A stretch of DNA of 64,000 nucleotides from Neorhizobium alkalisoli (GTDB lineage: Bacteria > Pseudomonadota > Alphaproteobacteria > Rhizobiales > Rhizobiaceae). The translations under genes were made by a program, and so were the position numbers. Shown here in pieces: positions 9,570-18,383 of the stretch. Location: NCBI RefSeq assembly GCF_002968635.1, contig NZ_PVBN01000003.1, positions 124,001 through 188,000 of the forward strand, written 5' to 3'. The notes beneath the pieces are model-generated. The model searched no databases. It was not told the origin of the DNA and saw nothing but the letters and a program-made list of their open reading frames with translations. The stretch's first letter is position 1. The number at the start of each line of letters is the position of its first letter.

Positions 9570-10375
9570 GCAGTCTGCTGCGCAAGCCGAAAGGTCGCGG
9601 CGGCAAGGTGCATGACGTCACGCCAAAAGACGCAGGCTGGGGATATGTCGGCTTCGGGCTCTATAAGCTCAAAGCCGGCGAAACGGTCGGCGAGGAAACC
9701 GGAGAAACCGAAGTCATCCTTGTACTGGTGCAGGGCAAGGCCAGCATCAGCGGGGGAGGCAAGGACTTCGGCGAACTTGGCGACCGCATGAACGTCTTCG
9801 AGCGCAAGCCGCCTCACTGCGTTTATATTCCCGCAGGCGCCCAGTGGAATGCGACCGCCAGCACCGATTGCGAACTTGCCGTCTGCGCGGCACCCGCCAA
9901 GCCGGGGCGCGAGGCTGCATTGATCGGGCCGCAGGGCCTGTCGCTCAATACCCGCGGCAAGGATGCCAACACTCGTTATATCTATGCGATCGCAATGGAA
10001 GAACGAGATGTCGCCGACAGCCTGCTGGTCACGGAAGTCTTCACACCGTCGGGAAACTGGTCCTCCTATCCGCCGCATCGACACGACGAAGACAATTTTC
10101 CGGACATGACCTATCTGGAGGAGACCTATTATCACCGGCTGAATCCGGCGCAGGGTTTTGGCTTCCAGCGGGTTTTCACCGAAGATGGCTCGCTTGACGA
10201 GACCATGGCGGTCGAAGATGGCGACCTGGTTTTGGTGCCTAAGGGTCACCATCCCTGCGGCGCGCCCTATGGGTACGAAATGTATTACCTGAACGTCATG
10301 GCGGGCCCAATCCGCAAATGGCGCTTCAAGAATCATCCCGATCACGATTGGATTTTTCGGCGCGACAACCCCTGA
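9566..10375 (+). CDS. iolB: 5-Deoxy-glucuronate isomerase
   Basis: A 269-residue double-cupin enzyme that isomerises 5-deoxy-D-glucuronate to 5-dehydro-2-deoxy-D-gluconate, the IolC substrate. The metal-binding cupin segment [19 protein letters not shown], in the middle of the chain, is characteristic of IolB. The start ATG overlaps the iolE stop. It is the last gene of the core iolCDEB run; the next gene follows after 42 bases with its own ribosome site. Confidence 0.95.
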   Translation: MSSLLRKPKGRGGKVHDVTPKDAGWGYVGFGLYKLKAGETVGEETGETEVILVLVQGKASISGGGKDFGELGDRMNVFERKPPHCVYIPAGAQWNATASTDCELAVCAAPAKPGREAALIGPQGLSLNTRGKDANTRYIYAIAMEERDVADSLLVTEVFTPSGNWSSYPPHRHDEDNFPDMTYLEETYYHRLNPAQGFGFQRVFTEDGSLDETMAVEDGDLVLVPKGHHPCGAPYGYEMYYLNVMAGPIRKWRFKNHPDHDWIFRRDNP

Positions 10376-10417
10376 CGCTTTCGTCCAATCCAGTCACCAG
10401 CGAAGAAGGAGAATAGG

Positions 10418-11536
10418 ATGGCTGGCTTGGGCGTCGGACTGATCGGCACCGGCTATATGGGCAAATGTCACGCGCTTGCCTGGAACTCAGTGGCAAGCGT
10501 TTTCGGCGATGTCGATCGCCCACGCCTGGTGGCGCTTGCCGAAGTCGACGCTGAGCTCGCCGAGCGCAAGGCGCGCGATCTCGGATTTGCGCGTTCCACA
10601 GGTAACTGGCGCGATCTCCTGTCCGATCCTGGTGTGGACGTCATCTCCGTCACAACGCCAAACGCCTTTCATGCGGACATGGCCGTTGCCGCGCTTGAGG
10701 CCGGCAAACACGTCTGGTGCGAGAAACCCATGGCGCCTCTGCTTGGTGATGCCGAGCGCATGCAGGCGGCGGCCAGCCGATCAGGCAAGATCGCTGCCAT
10801 GGGCTACAACTACATCCAGAATCCGATGATCCGCCAGATCAAGGCGCTGATTGCTCAAGGCGCGATCGGCGTCGTCAATCATGTGCGGGTTGAAATGGAC
10901 GAGGATTTCATGGCCGATCCGCAGGCGCTCTTCTACTGGAAGAGCGAGGCAGCATCCGGTTATGGCGCACTCGACGATTTCGCCGTGCACCCGTTGTCGC
11001 TGCTTTTTACGCTCTTCGGTCATGTCGAGGCAGTCATCGCCGATATGGTCAAGCCTTATGCGGAAAGGCCGCTGGCGGACGGAGGACGCCGCCCCGTGGA
11101 AAACCATGATCTGGCGAGTGTCCTTTTCCGATTGGAAGGAGGCATCTCAGGAGTGCTGATGGCGAACCGTTCCGCCTGGGGACGCAAAGGCCGTATCGCG
11201 CTGCAGATCTTCGGGTCGGAAGGCTCCATCCTGTTTGACCAGGAGCGAATGAACGAATTCGAACTGTACCAGAATTCCAGCGACAGGACACAGCAGGGCT
11301 TCCGGAAGATCCTGGCCGCGCCGGAACATCATCCCTATGATCGCTTCATTCCCGCACCCGGACACGGCCTCGGCTTTAACGACCTGAAGATCATCGAGTG
11401 CCGCGAGTTGATCTCGGCCATCGACGGCAAACCGGCACATCTCATCAGCTTCAAAGACGGCCTTCAGATCGAGCGGTCCGTGCACGCCATGGCCCGCTCG
11501 TTTTCGGAGCGGCGTTGGGTGACGGTGGAGAGTTGA
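10418..11536 (+). CDS. Gfo/Idh/MocA-family dehydrogenase, probable second inositol dehydrogenase
   Basis: A 372-residue NAD(P)-dependent oxidoreductase with the N-terminal Rossmann motif GLIGTGYMGKCHA and the WCEKPMA segment. It is clearly a paralogue, not a copy, of IolG: about 40 residues longer, with a different middle domain. An AAGGAG site precedes the ATG. It follows iolB on the same strand and converges on the inositol-type importer, so it probably oxidises another inositol isomer (scyllo or chiro) or an inositol derivative; that substrate is inference. The C-terminal region contains the segment APGHGLGFNDLKIIE seen in sugar-type members. Confidence 0.85.
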   Translation: MAGLGVGLIGTGYMGKCHALAWNSVASVFGDVDRPRLVALAEVDAELAERKARDLGFARSTGNWRDLLSDPGVDVISVTTPNAFHADMAVAALEAGKHVWCEKPMAPLLGDAERMQAAASRSGKIAAMGYNYIQNPMIRQIKALIAQGAIGVVNHVRVEMDEDFMADPQALFYWKSEAASGYGALDDFAVHPLSLLFTLFGHVEAVIADMVKPYAERPLADGGRRPVENHDLASVLFRLEGGISGVLMANRSAWGRKGRIALQIFGSEGSILFDQERMNEFELYQNSSDRTQQGFRKILAAPEHHPYDRFIPAPGHGLGFNDLKIIECRELISAIDGKPAHLISFKDGLQIERSVHAMARSFSERRWVTVES

Positions 11537-11586
11537 CGGCTTGCCGTCGGCTGCTTCGGGCTGTGAATTTCGGCGACAAAAGAAAA

Positions 11587-11604
11587 AGGCGGCCGAAGCC
11601 GCCT
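11587..11604 (-). terminator. Rho-independent terminator of the inositol-type importer operon
   Basis: AGGCGGC (11587-11593) pairs with GCCGCCT (11598-11604). Read on the minus strand the loop is the stable TTCG tetraloop and the stem is followed by TTTTTCTTTT. It lies 23 bases beyond the permease stop, correctly placed to end the minus-strand operon. Confidence 0.85.
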
Positions 11605-11626
11605 AGATGTGCTTGAAGGAGGACAT

Positions 11627-12658
11627 TCAAACCTTGGCCCGCTTCTTCTGGCGATAAACGTCCGCAACGACTGCCGCAACGATAATCATGCCTTTGACGA
11701 TTTCCTGGTAATAGGCGTCAACCCGCAGGAAGGTGAAGCCCGAGGTCATCACGCCGAGTATCACGGTTCCGATCACGGTGCCGGTGATGCGGCCTGCTCC
11801 TCCTGAAAGAGAGGTGCCGCCGATAACCGCCGCGGCGATGGCATCGAGCTCGTACATGACGCCCATGCCGGCCTGGGCGGTCTGGGCCCGGGCTGCGGTC
11901 ACCACCCCGGCAAGGCCTGCCAGCATGCCCGCAATTGCATAGACCTTGATGAGATGAGCCTCGACATTGATGCCTGAGACGCGGGCAGCTTGGGTATTCG
12001 CGCCGATCGCGTAGGTGAACTTCCCATAGCGGGTATAGCGTAGTGCCACATGGAAGATGAGGGCGACGGCGAGGAACACGATCACCGGCCAGATGCCCGT
12101 GCCGATGAAGGTGAAGCTGTCGCTGAGACCTGAGACGGGCTGACCCTTGGTATACCACTTTGAAAGACCGCGCGCTGTCACCATCATCCCGAGGGTGGCA
12201 ATGAAAGGCGGGATCTTCGTCTTGGCGATCAGTTGTCCGTTGATGTATCCGGCGAGCATGCCAGCTAGGACGCCGACGCCGATCGGAACGAAGAACGGCA
12301 TGTCGGTCAGGCTTGGATAGAGGGCTCGGGGCCAGGTAGAGGCTTGGGCAAAGCTTGCCGACAGCATGGCTGTCAGACCGACCACCGATCCGGAAGAAAG
12401 GTCGATCCCGCCGGTGATGATGACCTGCGTGACGCCCACCGAGATGATCCCGATCACGGAAACCTGCAGGATCATGATCGTCAGACGCTGCTGGTTGAAC
12501 AGGAAACTCTGGCCAATCAGAAGCCAGCCGAGTAGCTCGTAGATGAGTGCAATGCCGATCAGGACCAGAAAGATATTGGCCTCAGGCGGCATGCGTCGGT
12601 TCCGGCGGCGTGCCGGCGTTGCTTTGAGACTGCCTTTGGCCGCAGCGTCAGTCGTCAT
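11627..12658 (-). CDS. Sugar/inositol ABC transporter permease (RbsC type)
   Basis: A 343-residue inner-membrane protein with about nine hydrophobic segments and the BPD_transp_2 family signature GGIDLSSGSVVGLTAM; the charged N-terminal tail (ATPARRRNRR) is cytoplasmic. It is the third gene of the minus-strand binding protein, ATPase, permease operon next to the inositol enzymes, so it probably carries myo-inositol, like IatP/IatB-type systems of rhizobia. A terminator follows the stop. Ligand assignment rests on context and the shared candidate IolR site. Confidence 0.87.
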   Translation of the reverse strand: MTTDAAAKGSLKATPARRRNRRMPPEANIFLVLIGIALIYELLGWLLIGQSFLFNQQRLTIMILQVSVIGIISVGVTQVIITGGIDLSSGSVVGLTAMLSASFAQASTWPRALYPSLTDMPFFVPIGVGVLAGMLAGYINGQLIAKTKIPPFIATLGMMVTARGLSKWYTKGQPVSGLSDSFTFIGTGIWPVIVFLAVALIFHVALRYTRYGKFTYAIGANTQAARVSGINVEAHLIKVYAIAGMLAGLAGVVTAARAQTAQAGMGVMYELDAIAAAVIGGTSLSGGAGRITGTVIGTVILGVMTSGFTFLRVDAYYQEIVKGMIIVAAVVADVYRQKKRAKV

Positions 12659-12685
12659 TTTATCCTCCCTCAGGTCCTGGGCACG

Positions 12686-14227
12686 TCAACGCGACGCAAG
12701 ATCCATGACCTTGACTTGTGTTGCTTCTGCTCGATCGAGGAAGCCCGTTACCCGGCCTTCGTGCATGACCATGATGCGGTCGCTCATCCCCAGGACCTCG
12801 GGCATTTCCGACGAGATCATGATCACCGCGACGCCTTTTCGAGCCATTTCACAAACGAGCCGGTGAATTTCAGCCTTGGCTCCGACATCGATCCCGCGCG
12901 TCGGTTCGTCCAGGATCAGAATGCGCGGATCGGTCAGCATCCAGCGCCCGATCAGCACCTTTTGCTGATTGCCGCCCGACAGGTTCTCGACACGCTCGGC
13001 AAGGCTCGGCGTCTTGATCCTCAACTTACGGCACATGTCCTCGCAAACGTCGCTCAGTTCTGCTTCCTGAACAAAGCCCTTGCTGACGAATTTGTCCTGG
13101 AGGACGGCAATCTGCATATTTTCGAGAACGTCCAGGATCAGCAGGCAGCCGGTGTCCTTGCGATCCTCGGTCAAAAAAGCCATTCGGTGGCGGATAGCAG
13201 TTGTAGGACTGTCGAGCACAACCGCCTTGCCATCAATTTCGATCGTGCCCGAGGTTGCCGGCGTAACGCCGAACAATGTCTCGGCGACATTCGATCGACC
13301 CGAGCCGACCAGGCCTGCCACTCCAAGAATCTCACCGGCCCGCACCTCGAAGGAGACGTCGCGGAACACACCCTTCAGGTTGAGGTTTTGCACCGACAAC
13401 ACCGTGTCCCCGATTGGTACTTCCTCCTTGGGAAACATCTGGGTGATCTCCCGGCCAACCATCATCCGAATGATGTCGTCGCGGGTGACGTCGGTAGAGG
13501 CATGGGTGCCGATATATCTGCCGTCACGGAATACCGAGAATTCGTCGGCAATCTCGAAGAGCTCGTTCATCTTGTGGGTGATGTAGACGATCCCGATCCC
13601 TTGGGTGCGCAGGCCGCGGATGATCTGGAAAAGATGGTCTACTTCACGCTCTGTAAGCGCCGAGGTCGGTTCGTCCATGATGAGGACGTCCGACTCGTAG
13701 GAGACGGCTTTGGCGATTTCTACCATTTGCCGATTGGCGACGGAGAGATCGCCGACCTTGGCTTCAGGGTCTATCTGGATATTCAGACGGCTGAAGAGTT
13801 CTTCGGTGCGCCGGTACATTTCGCCATGATCGATAAGCCCGAAGCGGTTGAGCGGTTCGCGGCGGATCCAGATATTTTCCGCCACCGTCATATAGGCCAT
13901 CAGGTTCAGTTCCTGATGGATCATGGCGATGCCGTTTTCCAAGGCGTCGAGGGGCGATCTCAACCGTATTTCAGCGCCTCTTAGCCTTACGGTGCCCTTG
14001 TCGGGCTGATAGATGCCGGCCAGAACCTTCATGAGCGTCGACTTGCCCGCACCGTTCTCGCCCATCAGCGCGTGCACTGTGCCGCGCCTCAGCCGGAACG
14101 AAACATCATCGAGGGCGACGACGCCGGGAAATTCCTTGCGCACGTCTTCTGCCGTCAGCAGGAATTCCGCATTGGGAATCGCGCCGCTCTTGCGCACGGC
14201 AGCCATGGTCGAAGGGCTTACGACCAT
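12686..14227 (-). CDS. Sugar/inositol ABC transporter ATP-binding protein (RbsA type)
   Basis: A 513-residue duplicated ATPase. The first half has Walker [10 protein letters not shown], and Walker [14 protein letters not shown]; the second half has the degenerate Walker [10 protein letters not shown] and signature LSGGNQQK with [13 protein letters not shown], the usual arrangement in RbsA/MglA proteins. The ATG at 14227 has AGGAG upstream; in-frame codons before it are not supported by a ribosome site. It follows the binding-protein gene after a hairpin and precedes the permease gene. Confidence 0.88.
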   Translation of the reverse strand: MVVSPSTMAAVRKSGAIPNAEFLLTAEDVRKEFPGVVALDDVSFRLRRGTVHALMGENGAGKSTLMKVLAGIYQPDKGTVRLRGAEIRLRSPLDALENGIAMIHQELNLMAYMTVAENIWIRREPLNRFGLIDHGEMYRRTEELFSRLNIQIDPEAKVGDLSVANRQMVEIAKAVSYESDVLIMDEPTSALTEREVDHLFQIIRGLRTQGIGIVYITHKMNELFEIADEFSVFRDGRYIGTHASTDVTRDDIIRMMVGREITQMFPKEEVPIGDTVLSVQNLNLKGVFRDVSFEVRAGEILGVAGLVGSGRSNVAETLFGVTPATSGTIEIDGKAVVLDSPTTAIRHRMAFLTEDRKDTGCLLILDVLENMQIAVLQDKFVSKGFVQEAELSDVCEDMCRKLRIKTPSLAERVENLSGGNQQKVLIGRWMLTDPRILILDEPTRGIDVGAKAEIHRLVCEMARKGVAVIMISSEMPEVLGMSDRIMVMHEGRVTGFLDRAEATQVKVMDLASR

Positions 14228-14255
14228 CCTAATCTCCTGTGGAGCGAGAAAAAGG

Positions 14256-14281
14256 GGATGCGGCAGATTTCCGCCGCATCC
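14256..14281 (-). terminator. Attenuating terminator after the inositol-type binding-protein gene
   Basis: GGATGCGGC (14256-14264) pairs perfectly with GCCGCATCC (14273-14281). Read on the minus strand the stem is followed by CCTTTTTCTC, so it should stop part of the transcripts after the binding-protein gene and lower expression of the ATPase and permease. Confidence 0.7.
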
Positions 14282-14294
14282 AGAAGACGCCGCG

Positions 14295-15224
14295 TCAGTT
14301 CTTGGCGACGAAGTCCTTGACGTTGGCGGGGGTGACAAGCTGGAAGGGGATATAGACCTTCTTGTCGACCTTCTCGCCTTTGACCAGCTTCAAGGCGGCA
14401 TCGAGGGCGCCTTTGCCCTGGCCAGCTGCATCCTGGAAAACCGTGACGTCGAGGTCGCCTGCCTGCATGGCGGCAAGCGCATCCTGAGTGGCGTCCACGC
14501 CCGCAACGATCACCTTCTTCATGTCCTTGCCAGCAGCTTTCAGAGCCTGGATTGCTCCGATCGCCATTTCGTCGTTGTTCGAAATGACGGCGTCGAATTC
14601 CAGGCCGCTGGAAAGCCAGTTGGTCATCAAGTCCGCGCCCTGGGTGCGCTGCCAATTGGCAGTTTGCTCCTCGACGATCTTGAGGCCCTTGCATTCGGCG
14701 GTCGCAACAACGTCATGGACGTCCTTCGTCCGCATGCGGGCTGCCTGGTTGGACAGTTCCCCCATCATGATCACGGCCGTACCTTTTCCACCCAGAAGCC
14801 TGCAGACCTCTTTGGTCTCAAGCGTCCCGGACTCTACTTCGTTGGAGGCAACGAAGGCCTGTTTTTCCGGCAGGCTGTCGACGTTGACAGGCTCGCGATT
14901 GACGTAGATGAGCGGGATTTTGGCGTCAGCTGCTAGTTTCGACATGGCGGTCGTCGCGTCGGTATCGACCGGGTTGACGATAATGGCGTCAACGCCGGCG
15001 GCGATGAAGTTCTGGATCTGACTCTGCTGCTTGGCGACGTCGTTTTGTGCGTCTTCCACCTGCAGCGTCACGCCTTTAAGCGTCTTGGCATAATCCTGCA
15101 TCCCGTTGCGCAGTACCGTCAGAAAATTGTCGTCAAACAGCGCCATGGACACCCCGACGGTCTCAGCATGTGCGGTGGTGCTCACGAGCAAAGACAGCGT
15201 AGCACCCAAAATGAGCTTCTTCAT
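14295..15224 (-). CDS. Periplasmic sugar/inositol-binding protein
   Basis: A 309-residue secreted protein: signal peptide [20 protein letters not shown], then the two-lobed Peripla_BP_4 fold of ribose/galactose binding proteins, with [29 protein letters not shown] in its first lobe and [19 protein letters not shown] in the second. The ATG at 15224 has GAGGAGG upstream. It heads the minus-strand importer operon. Proximity to iolRCDEB and a candidate IolR site in its promoter point to myo-inositol as the ligand (IbpA/IatA type). Confidence 0.88.
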   Translation of the reverse strand: MKKLILGATLSLLVSTTAHAETVGVSMALFDDNFLTVLRNGMQDYAKTLKGVTLQVEDAQNDVAKQQSQIQNFIAAGVDAIIVNPVDTDATTAMSKLAADAKIPLIYVNREPVNVDSLPEKQAFVASNEVESGTLETKEVCRLLGGKGTAVIMMGELSNQAARMRTKDVHDVVATAECKGLKIVEEQTANWQRTQGADLMTNWLSSGLEFDAVISNNDEMAIGAIQALKAAGKDMKKVIVAGVDATQDALAAMQAGDLDVTVFQDAAGQGKGALDAALKLVKGEKVDKKVYIPFQLVTPANVKDFVAKN

Positions 15225-15674
15225 GTGGTCTCCTCCTCTATTGGTTCCGGCGTCACCCGATGCTACCAGAACTGGCCTCCCGACCGAGTAATTTTCATCC
15301 CCGCTCCCGACGTGGATGCGCCGCGGAATGATTGAACCGCGGCTCGAGTGGTGCGGATAATTTATTCCATTTTTTGAAGGAGCCGTCAACGACGCTCTTT
15401 GCAGAAATTCTCGGCGAGGGTCAAAATCGCCAGATTTCTTGACAAAGCATTGATTGAAGGCGAGATCAAAGGCAGAATTTTTGTTCTAAAGTAGACTGCT
15501 GGTCGCTCTTCGGCGTTTAGCGGGTGATTGGTCAGGACATCTGCTCGATGGCGATAGCGATCCCACGATTTCGGCTCCCCGATGTCCGGCACCTGCGGGA
15601 ATTGTGTTGTTCCCTTGCCCAAATTCCGGGTCAGGCTTAAAGCAGACATTCGACTGCTTTCAGGAATGATGTGG
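15225..15674. other. Divergent promoter region, no gene seen
   Basis: This 450-base gap separates the inositol-type binding protein (minus) from the AllE-like gene (plus). I find no credible coding region in it. It holds the candidate IolR site at 15355-15369; the AllE promoter must lie in its right half, where I could not identify a distinct operator. Confidence 0.5.
15355..15369 (-). promoter_or_regulatory. Candidate IolR operator upstream of the inositol-type importer
   Basis: On the minus strand the site reads TGGAATAAATTATCC, a 12-of-14 match to the word at 3901-3914 before iolG. On the plus strand it is GGAT-N6-TTCC. It lies about 130 bases before the binding-protein start codon. This links the importer to the inositol regulon. 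Confidence 0.5.
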
Positions 15675-16493
15675 ATGACGACCAGCAATTACTTTTCAGC
15701 CGTGGGTGGCTTGCCGCCGCAGACACAACTTCTTTCCAGCAAGGCTGTCTTCACCACTGCCTATGCGGTGATACCCAAGACGGTCATGAGTGATATTGTT
15801 ACGAGCCTGCTGCCGCACTGGGACGGCACGCGAGCCTGGATCTTGTCGCGTCCGTTGAGCGGCTTTGCCGAGACTTTTGCGCAGTATATTATGGAAGTGC
15901 AGCCAGGGGGCGGCAGCGAGCGGCCGGAACCGGATCCGCGCGCGCAGGCCGGCATCTTTGTGGTGGCGGGCGAGATGACGATCGAACTCGATGGCGCTTC
16001 ACACCATTTGAAATCCGGTTCTTTCGCCTATCTGCCGGCTGGCAGACAGTGGGCCTTGAAGAACAACAGCGCAGCAGCGGTCCGATTCCACTGGATCCGC
16101 AAGGCGTTCAAGACGGTGGAGGGGCTTGAACCGCCGCCGCCGGTTTTCACCCACGAAGACGAATGTGTCTTGGCTCCGATGCCGGATACGGATGGCAAAT
16201 GGGCGACAACCCGTTTTATCGATCCGTCCGATATCCGTTATGACATGCACATCAATATCGTCACCTTCGAGCCGGGGGCCATCATCCCGTTCATGGAAAC
16301 CCACATCATGGAACACGGTCTCTATGTGTTGGAAGGCAAGGCGGTCTACCGGCTGAATCAGGACTGGGTCGAGGTGGAAGCGGGTGACTATATGTGGCTG
16401 CGCTCCTTCTGCCCGCAGGCCTGTTATGCTGGCGGCCCGGGTCGCTTCCGCTACCTGCTCTACAAGGACGTGAACCGGCATCCCGAGCTTTAA
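15675..16493 (+). CDS. allE: (S)-Ureidoglycine aminohydrolase-like double cupin
   Basis: A 272-residue bicupin. The closest described family is AllE (YlbA), which releases ammonia from (S)-ureidoglycine in allantoin breakdown. The Mn ligand set of AllE appears conserved: E208, H210 and H214 in ETHIMEH, and Q248 in CPQACYAG; the C-terminal YKDVNR is also typical. I chose the ATG at 15675 because AGGA lies nine bases before it; ATGs at 15666 and 15669 sit too close. No allantoinase, allantoate amidohydrolase or ureidoglycolate gene is nearby, so it may be an orphan purine gene or may serve the neighbouring unassigned pathway. A terminator at 16532 separates it from the next operon. Confidence 0.8.
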   Translation: MTTSNYFSAVGGLPPQTQLLSSKAVFTTAYAVIPKTVMSDIVTSLLPHWDGTRAWILSRPLSGFAETFAQYIMEVQPGGGSERPEPDPRAQAGIFVVAGEMTIELDGASHHLKSGSFAYLPAGRQWALKNNSAAAVRFHWIRKAFKTVEGLEPPPPVFTHEDECVLAPMPDTDGKWATTRFIDPSDIRYDMHINIVTFEPGAIIPFMETHIMEHGLYVLEGKAVYRLNQDWVEVEAGDYMWLRSFCPQACYAGGPGRFRYLLYKDVNRHPEL

Positions 16494-16531
16494 GGGGTCG
16501 GGCGTTGTCTTTCGCTAGCTAAGCGATTTCG

Positions 16532-16552
16532 AGGCAGCCGGACGGCTGCTTT
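16532..16552 (+). terminator. Rho-independent terminator after the AllE-like gene
   Basis: GCAGCC (16534-16539) and GGCTGC (16544-16549) form a stem with a GGAC loop, extended by flanking A-T and G-T pairs and followed by TTT. It lies about 40 bases after the stop and makes the AllE-like gene a separate transcript. Confidence 0.6.
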
Positions 16553-16725
16553 GCATCCGCGCATCTCAGCAGCGCTTTCGAAACAGTTCGAACCTCCGCT
16601 TCGAGGCGTGCCCGCTTGGGAAACGCCCTTGGGGGTGGTGCAGCTCGTCTCCAAATCGGCAAGAGAACGAACAGTGGCATCGACGCCCACGTCGCCATTG
16701 ACACTGCCCGTGTCTTCGCTATTCT

Positions 16726-16745
16726 GTTATAAAAGTCGATATAAC
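16726..16745. promoter_or_regulatory. Candidate operator before the peptide-type importer
   Basis: GTTATA (16726-16731) and TATAAC (16740-16745) are perfect inverted arms separated by eight bases, about 33 bases before the start codon of the binding-protein gene. The IclR-family gene at 21958-22785 is the obvious candidate regulator. The site may overlap the promoter -10 region. Confidence 0.4.
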
Positions 16746-16777
16746 ATAATAGTGGAACATAAGAACGGGAGACTGCG

Positions 16778-18304
16778 ATGAAACTGAAACTTGCATTCCT
16801 TTTCGCGACGGCGCTCGTCGCCGTGCCCAGCTTGTCCTTGGCGCAGCAAAAAGGCGGCGTCATCAACGTGGCGACGATTGGCGAGCCGCCGACGCTCGAT
16901 CCGATGGCCTCGACCGCCGATCTTGTCGGGATCGTCACCCAGCACATCTTCGAGACCCTCTATACCTTCGACAAGGGCTGGAAAGTTACGCCGCTTCTTG
17001 CCGAAAGCCTTCCGGAGATCAGTGCCGACGGCAAGACCTATACGATCAAGTTGCGCAGCGGCATCAAGTTCCATGACGGCAGCGACATGACATCGGAAGA
17101 TGTGATCGCCTCGCTTGGCCGCTGGACCAAAATCGCCTCGCGCGGCAAGCAGGCCGCAGGGTTTATCGAAACTCTTGCCGCTACCGGACCGGATACCGTC
17201 ACCATCAAGCTGAAGCAGCCCTATGCGCCACTCGTCTCGCTGCTTGCCTTCAACAATTCCGCGGCGATCATTGTCCCCGCGGAGAAGCAGGCTGAGCCGA
17301 TGACGGAGTTTGTCGGCACCGGTCCTTATATGCTGAAGGAACGTAAGGCAGACCAGTACATCCAGCTTGCCCGTTTCGGCGGCTACAAGCCCCGCTCCGG
17401 CGCAAGCGATGGCTACGGCGGCGCCCGCCACCAATATCTCGACGAGATCCGTTTCGTGCCGGTGCCTGATCCGAACACGCGCGTCGAGGCTGCGGTCTCG
17501 GGCCAATATGATTATGTCGATTCCATTCCTGTGGAATCCTTCGACAAGATCAAATCCTCTTCCGCCTCTGCGCCCGTTTTGCTCAAGCCGTTCGGCTATC
17601 CGGTGTTCGTCTTCAACACCAAGGAAGGCCTGGCGTCCAAGCTGGAACTGCGCAAGGCCGTCACTCAAGCTCTCAGCATGGAGGACATGCTGGCGGCGGC
17701 GTTCGGCAGCAAGGATTTTTATGCCCTGGACGGTGCTTTCTATCCCGCCAACTATGGATGGCATAGCGAAACGGGAGTCGAGGGCAACTATAATATCGCC
17801 AATCCGGAAGCCGCTGCGGAAGCTCTGAAGGCGGCGGGTTACAATGGCGAGCCGCTTCGCATCCTGACAAGCCGCCAATATGAGTTTCACTACAAGATGG
17901 CGCAGGTTGCTGCCGAATACCTGAAGCTCGCCGGTTTCAAGGTCGACATGCAGGTCGTCGACTGGGCGACGTTGACCCAGAGGCGCACCGATCCCAAGCT
18001 GTGGGACATCTATATCACCCACAGCCCCTTCCTGCCGGAACCGGCGCTGATCGGAGCGCTCTCGACCAGTTCACCCGGCTGGTGGGACACGCCCGCCCGT
18101 AAGGCTGCGGTCGATGCCTTCACGTCCGAGACAGATGCTGCCAAGCGCGTGAAGCTCTGGGCAAATGTCCAGAAGACGATTTACGATGAACTCCCGCTTA
18201 TCAAGATCGGAGACTTCAACGCGGTTGCGGCGAAGTCGAAGAAGCTCGAAGGCGTCGATCCGGCTCCCTGGCCGTATTTCTGGAACGCGTCCATCACGAA
18301 GTAG
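16778..18304 (+). CDS. Family 5 (peptide/nickel type) ABC substrate-binding protein
   Basis: A 508-residue periplasmic protein with signal peptide MKLKLAFLFATALVAVPSLSLA and the SBP_bac_5 (DppA/OppA) fold; IGEPPTLDPMAS at the N terminus and TPLLAESLPEISADGKTYTIKLR are typical. It opens an operon with two Dpp-type permeases, a deacetylase and RidA. Such proteins also bind opines, glutathione and acylated amino compounds, so the ligand need not be a peptide. A hairpin follows the gene at 18314. Confidence 0.9.
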   Translation: MKLKLAFLFATALVAVPSLSLAQQKGGVINVATIGEPPTLDPMASTADLVGIVTQHIFETLYTFDKGWKVTPLLAESLPEISADGKTYTIKLRSGIKFHDGSDMTSEDVIASLGRWTKIASRGKQAAGFIETLAATGPDTVTIKLKQPYAPLVSLLAFNNSAAIIVPAEKQAEPMTEFVGTGPYMLKERKADQYIQLARFGGYKPRSGASDGYGGARHQYLDEIRFVPVPDPNTRVEAAVSGQYDYVDSIPVESFDKIKSSSASAPVLLKPFGYPVFVFNTKEGLASKLELRKAVTQALSMEDMLAAAFGSKDFYALDGAFYPANYGWHSETGVEGNYNIANPEAAAEALKAAGYNGEPLRILTSRQYEFHYKMAQVAAEYLKLAGFKVDMQVVDWATLTQRRTDPKLWDIYITHSPFLPEPALIGALSTSSPGWWDTPARKAAVDAFTSETDAAKRVKLWANVQKTIYDELPLIKIGDFNAVAAKSKKLEGVDPAPWPYFWNASITK

Positions 18305-18313
18305 GCACGAGGA

Positions 18314-18343
18314 GGTGGATGCCAGCCAAGGCCGGCGTCCACC
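18314..18343 (+). promoter_or_regulatory. Hairpin after the peptide-type binding-protein gene
   Basis: GGTGGATGCC (18314-18323) pairs with GGCGTCCACC (18334-18343), ten pairs with one T-G wobble and a ten-base loop. It starts nine bases after the stop codon and has no T tract, so it more likely protects the upstream mRNA or slows polymerase than ends transcription outright. Confidence 0.55.
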
Positions 18344-18383
18344 ATTCGTCCTGTCCGGCTGCGGACACGGGGACCTTTTTGCA

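Noticed and set aside
12716..13984. 422-codon antisense frame in the RbsA-type ATPase gene
   Set aside because: Both Walker motifs lie on the other strand; the frame is a codon-bias shadow.
16727..18022. 431-codon antisense frame in the peptide-type binding-protein gene
   Set aside because: The opposite strand carries a signal peptide and the full family 5 fold; the mirror has no domain.
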